Origin: a virus | IMG/VR virus record: IMGVR_UViG_3300025879_001431 | Coordinates: 1-32,697 of that record | Length of the DNA: 32,697 bases | Strand: one strand, 5' to 3' | In this document: in pieces, positions 30,214-32,697 of the stretch | Layout: each line of letters opens with the position of its first letter | How positions within the stretch are numbered: the stretch's first letter is position 1 | Made by a program: the position numbers and the translations under genes | Notes under the pieces: generated by a model | Database searches by the model: none | What the model saw: the letters and a program-made list of their open reading frames with translations, nothing else | What the model was told of the DNA's origin: nothing

Positions 30214-31020
30214 TACTTTGTTTTCACCATATTGTAATTCATTATAATCCATATGATTATCTTTAATGAATTTCTCAATTATGTTATTACAAATAACTAA
30301 GTTATTCGATTTCATCATTAAATGTATTTGATAAATCATAGACAATACCTGTACCTTTTCAATAACACTTTTATCATCAAACTTAATGGTATCTGAAGTA
30401 ATAGATTTAAATTGGTATTTAGGGAATTTTGTCTTCATGTCCCTAACTAATTTAGTTTCACCACCACTAAGAAACACCTTATTACCTTCGTTAATTTTAC
30501 TTATGATTAGTTTTTTAGATTCATCATATGATAAATCATCAACGTTCATAATGAGATGTGGTTCCATTATTAATTTCTCATAAATACTAATAAAATTATC
30601 GTAGAACTTTTCTTCAATATTAAATAGGTTCAAAAAAAGCACATTAAAAGATTTTAATCCTTCAACATTTAAATATTTTAACAAATCACTATTACTATAA
30701 AGGTGTACGATATCACAATCCTTATATTGTTCATTGAATGTTTTATTATTTAACATCTCAATATTTTCGTCATTAATGTCAATCAAATTTAACCTACCTT
30801 TAACTCCGTCAATTTCTCTCCAATCACTACTCCACCACTCAACCATTGACGTATAGTACTCCACTAAATGAATACCTTCAGTGTCATTAATTCTGAATTC
30901 CCATCCGTTTATTTTTGAGAACATAAATGCTATTACAGACGAATGTAACTTCTCAACTAAGGTTTTATTTACAGTATTAAATACAATATATTTATTTGAT
31001 TCCAACATAGTATCTATCAT
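30196..31020 (-). CDS. Hypothetical protein, 274 aa
   Basis: A soluble alpha/beta protein: MIDTMLESNKYIVFNTVNKT at the start, then segments such as NEGNKVFLSGGETKLVRDMK that suggest a nucleotide-sugar-enzyme-like Rossmann half, but no signature is firm. It overlaps the GT17 gene by 18 nt tail to tail and is 42 nt downstream of the fibre gene on the same strand, so it may be a fibre-processing or glycan enzyme. That is inference from position. Confidence 0.65.
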   Translation of the reverse strand: MIDTMLESNKYIVFNTVNKTLVEKLHSSVIAFMFSKINGWEFRINDTEGIHLVEYYTSMVEWWSSDWREIDGVKGRLNLIDINDENIEMLNNKTFNEQYKDCDIVHLYSNSDLLKYLNVEGLKSFNVLFLNLFNIEEKFYDNFISIYEKLIMEPHLIMNVDDLSYDESKKLIISKINEGNKVFLSGGETKLVRDMKTKFPKYQFKSITSDTIKFDDKSVIEKVQVLSMIYQIHLMMKSNNLVICNNIIEKFIKDNHMDYNELQYGENKVLYEFN

Positions 31021-31062
31021 TTTTTATTAAAAAATAACTAACACAACATAAAAAGAAATATA

Positions 31063-32697
31063 TTATAGTAGACCTTTTTTCTTAACGAGCTCTTCTAATT
31101 CAGAAATTTCATTACTCTTACTAACTAAGATTTTATTCTGTTGTTGTAACGCTTCTGTAATTACAGCTATCAAAATAGGATAATTAACCAGTTTAGTACC
31201 ATCAACAGATTCTGAAATTGCCTGAGGGAAATACTCCTCAACTTCCTGAGCAATAAAACCAACTATTGGATTACTTGTTATTGAGATGTCTTGTGGTACC
31301 CCATTAACTACTTCTCTCCATTTATAAGACACACCTCTCATTTTAAGAACACTTTCTAATGCATTTTCAATCTCCCTATAATTCTTTTTTAGTCTTCTAT
31401 CCGATGGTGGTCCAGGAGCACCTATATATCCTTTTGGTCCTTTATTACCCGTTGGACCTCTATAACCTTTTGGTCCTTTTGGTCCTGGTGGGCCCTGTGC
31501 ACCTGTGGAACCCTGTGCACCTTTAGTACCTTGTGGACCCTGTGGTCCACCATTACCTCTATAACCTTTACTACCAATTGCTCCTCTTTCTCCTTTATCC
31601 CCTACAGGTCCTGTTGAACCACCAGGCCCCTGTGGAGATGCACCCGTTGAACCTCCTGGCCCTCCAGGTCCTTTTGGTCCTGGTACTCCTTGAGCACCAG
31701 CATAACCTTTTGGTCCTTTTGGTCCTGGATTGGTAGCCCCTTTTGGTCCTTTAACGTTAGAGGTTGGTCCTGTTGAACCTTGGTCACCTAAATCTATTGG
31801 CCCTTTATATCCTTTAACACCTTTAGTACCAGTAGGTCCTGTTGAACCACCTGGCCCCTGATTATTATCACCAACACCTCCTTGATTACCTTGTGGTCCT
31901 CTTGCTCCTTGAGCACCTTGTGGACCGATAATTTTAGGTCCTTTATCACCCGTCGGTCCTTGTGGTGAAGAACCTGTTCCTCCTCTATTACCTTTAGGTG
32001 AACTTCCTTGTGGTCCTTTGGCCCCTCTAAAACCTTTATCTCCCACATAACCTTTTGGTCCTTTAGGTCCGTCAGCACCTCTATTACCTTTCGGTCCAGC
32101 AGCACCTGTATTACCCTTGATACCTTTCGGTCCGTCAGGTGCGGTATATCCTTTAACCCCTTTTGGTCCTTTATCACCAACGGGTCCTTGTGGTCCAGGA
32201 TTGGCATCACCTGTTGAACCTCCTGGCCCTTGAGTAGACGCTCCTGTTGAACCTCCTGGCCCTTGAGTAGACGCTCCGACACCACCTTGTGACCCTTGAC
32301 CACCTTGTGGTCCTTGTGGTCCTTGTGGAGACGCACCTGTGGAACCACCAGGTCCCTGTGGAGAGGCTCCCGTTGAACCTCCTGGCCCTTGTGGTGATGA
32401 ACCTGTGACTCCTTTGGCACCTACATTACCCTGATTACCTCTATTACCTTTCGGTCCGTCAGTACCTGTGAAACCTTTTGGACCTTTAGCTCCTGGAGGT
32501 GCAGTAGGACCTTTAGGTCCTTTAGCTCCTGGAGGTGCAGTATATCCTTTATCACCTGTTGGTCCTGTGGGACCTCCTGGTCCTTGTGGTCCAGGATTGG
32601 CATAACCTTTTGGACCTTTTGGACCCACGTTAGCATATCCTTTTGGCCCTTTTGGTCCAGGATTATTAGAACCTGTTGGCCCTGTTGAACCTCCTGG
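31063..32697 (-). CDS. Collagen-like tail fibre with S74 auto-chaperone, 5' end outside the window
   Basis: The frame stays open to the right edge; an apparent GTG start at 32628 is just a Val in the repeat (GYANVGPKG). More than 400 residues are collagen-like Gly-X-Y triplets, rich in GPKGPKG and GPQGP, broken regularly by five-residue steps such as GASPQ. The C-terminal 113 residues begin [20 protein letters not shown] and form an S74/endosialidase-type intramolecular chaperone. It probably trimerises the fibre and then cuts itself off before the Ser of [23 protein letters not shown] is also conserved. An adhesin or tail fibre role is likely. Lys is frequent before Gly (PKG, DKG, VKG), the context that collagen lysyl hydroxylases use. 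Long frames in other registers are artefacts of the repeat. Confidence 0.95.
   Translation of the reverse strand, partial: PGGSTGPTGSNNPGPKGPKGYANVGPKGPKGYANPGPQGPGGPTGPTGDKGYTAPPGAKGPKGPTAPPGAKGPKGFTGTDGPKGNRGNQGNVGAKGVTGSSPQGPGGSTGASPQGPGGSTGASPQGPQGPQGGQGSQGGVGASTQGPGGSTGASTQGPGGSTGDANPGPQGPVGDKGPKGVKGYTAPDGPKGIKGNTGAAGPKGNRGADGPKGPKGYVGDKGFRGAKGPQGSSPKGNRGGTGSSPQGPTGDKGPKIIGPQGAQGARGPQGNQGGVGDNNQGPGGSTGPTGTKGVKGYKGPIDLGDQGSTGPTSNVKGPKGATNPGPKGPKGYAGAQGVPGPKGPGGPGGSTGASPQGPGGSTGPVGDKGERGAIGSKGYRGNGGPQGPQGTKGAQGSTGAQGPPGPKGPKGYRGPTGNKGPKGYIGAPGPPSDRRLKKNYREIENALESVLKMRGVSYKWREVVNGVPQDISITSNPIVGFIAQEVEEYFPQAISESVDGTKLVNYPILIAVITEALQQQNKILVSKSNEISELEELVKKKGLL

Noticed and set aside
31533-32420. 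Long alternative frames overlapping the collagen-like gene, both strands
   Set aside because: They are products of the periodic Gly-Pro-Lys codon pattern (repeats of DQK, VQQD and similar) and show no independent start or conserved motif.
31405-32697. CRISPR-like or satellite repeat
   Set aside because: The DNA repeats are in frame and encode Gly-X-Y triplets; there are no unique spacers of constant length.

Overview
The window is an AT-rich, gene-dense stretch that reads best as part of a large tailed-phage genome infecting a marine Bacteroidetes (probably flavobacterial) host. Phage signs are thymidylate synthase, a DUF3310 protein, a solitary DNA methyltransferase, a GH24 lysozyme, two M23 peptidases, a collagen-like fibre ending in an S74 auto-chaperone, and many short, overlapping, unrecognisable genes. 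Host signs are Bacteroidetes-type promoters (TTG, 20-nt spacer, TAnnTTTG), signal peptides ending in FAQ, lipoboxes ending in TSC, no clear Shine-Dalgarno sequences, and a DUF2452 protein.

Layout. 1-6.7 kb (minus strand) is a cargo region: a Blc-type lipocalin lipoprotein, an outer-membrane barrel protein, a seven-gene light-sensing operon and a tyrosinase lipoprotein. The operon runs 41-aa peptide, DUF2892 membrane protein, PAS histidine kinase, single-domain response regulator, 4-TM coiled-coil protein, 193-aa microbial rhodopsin, 2-TM coiled-coil protein. Its cistrons overlap or nearly touch, and copies of the same terminator lie on both sides. 6.7-13.5 kb holds acidic hypothetical genes on both strands, thyA and a first M23 peptidase. 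13.5-14.8 kb holds a glutathione-peroxidase-like gene with two small partners behind a host-type promoter. 14.8-15.7 kb is non-coding: a structured RNA of about 900 nt on the minus strand with its own promoter and terminator, resembling in size and context the giant phage RNAs GOLLD and ROOL. 15.8-19.9 kb carries NUDIX and DUF192 genes and a lysis-type group: lysozyme, then a DHH phosphoesterase whose M23/peptidoglycan-binding half lies in the -1 frame behind a run of ten A. 19.9-25 kb has the DNA methyltransferase, DUF3310, DUF2452, a WCTA-motif protein and a sulfotransferase. 25-32.7 kb has three Fe(II)/2-oxoglutarate-oxygenase-like proteins, a double GT17 glycosyltransferase and the collagen-like fibre.

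Two candidate systems stand out. First, a phage-encoded rhodopsin co-transcribed with a histidine kinase and response regulator, which suggests the infected cell is made to sense light. Second, a collagen-like fibre rich in Gly-Pro-Lys next to hydroxylase-like and glycosyl/sulfo-transferase genes, which suggests collagen-type hydroxylation and glycosylation of the fibre. Both are inferences from sequence and gene order. No database search was run.
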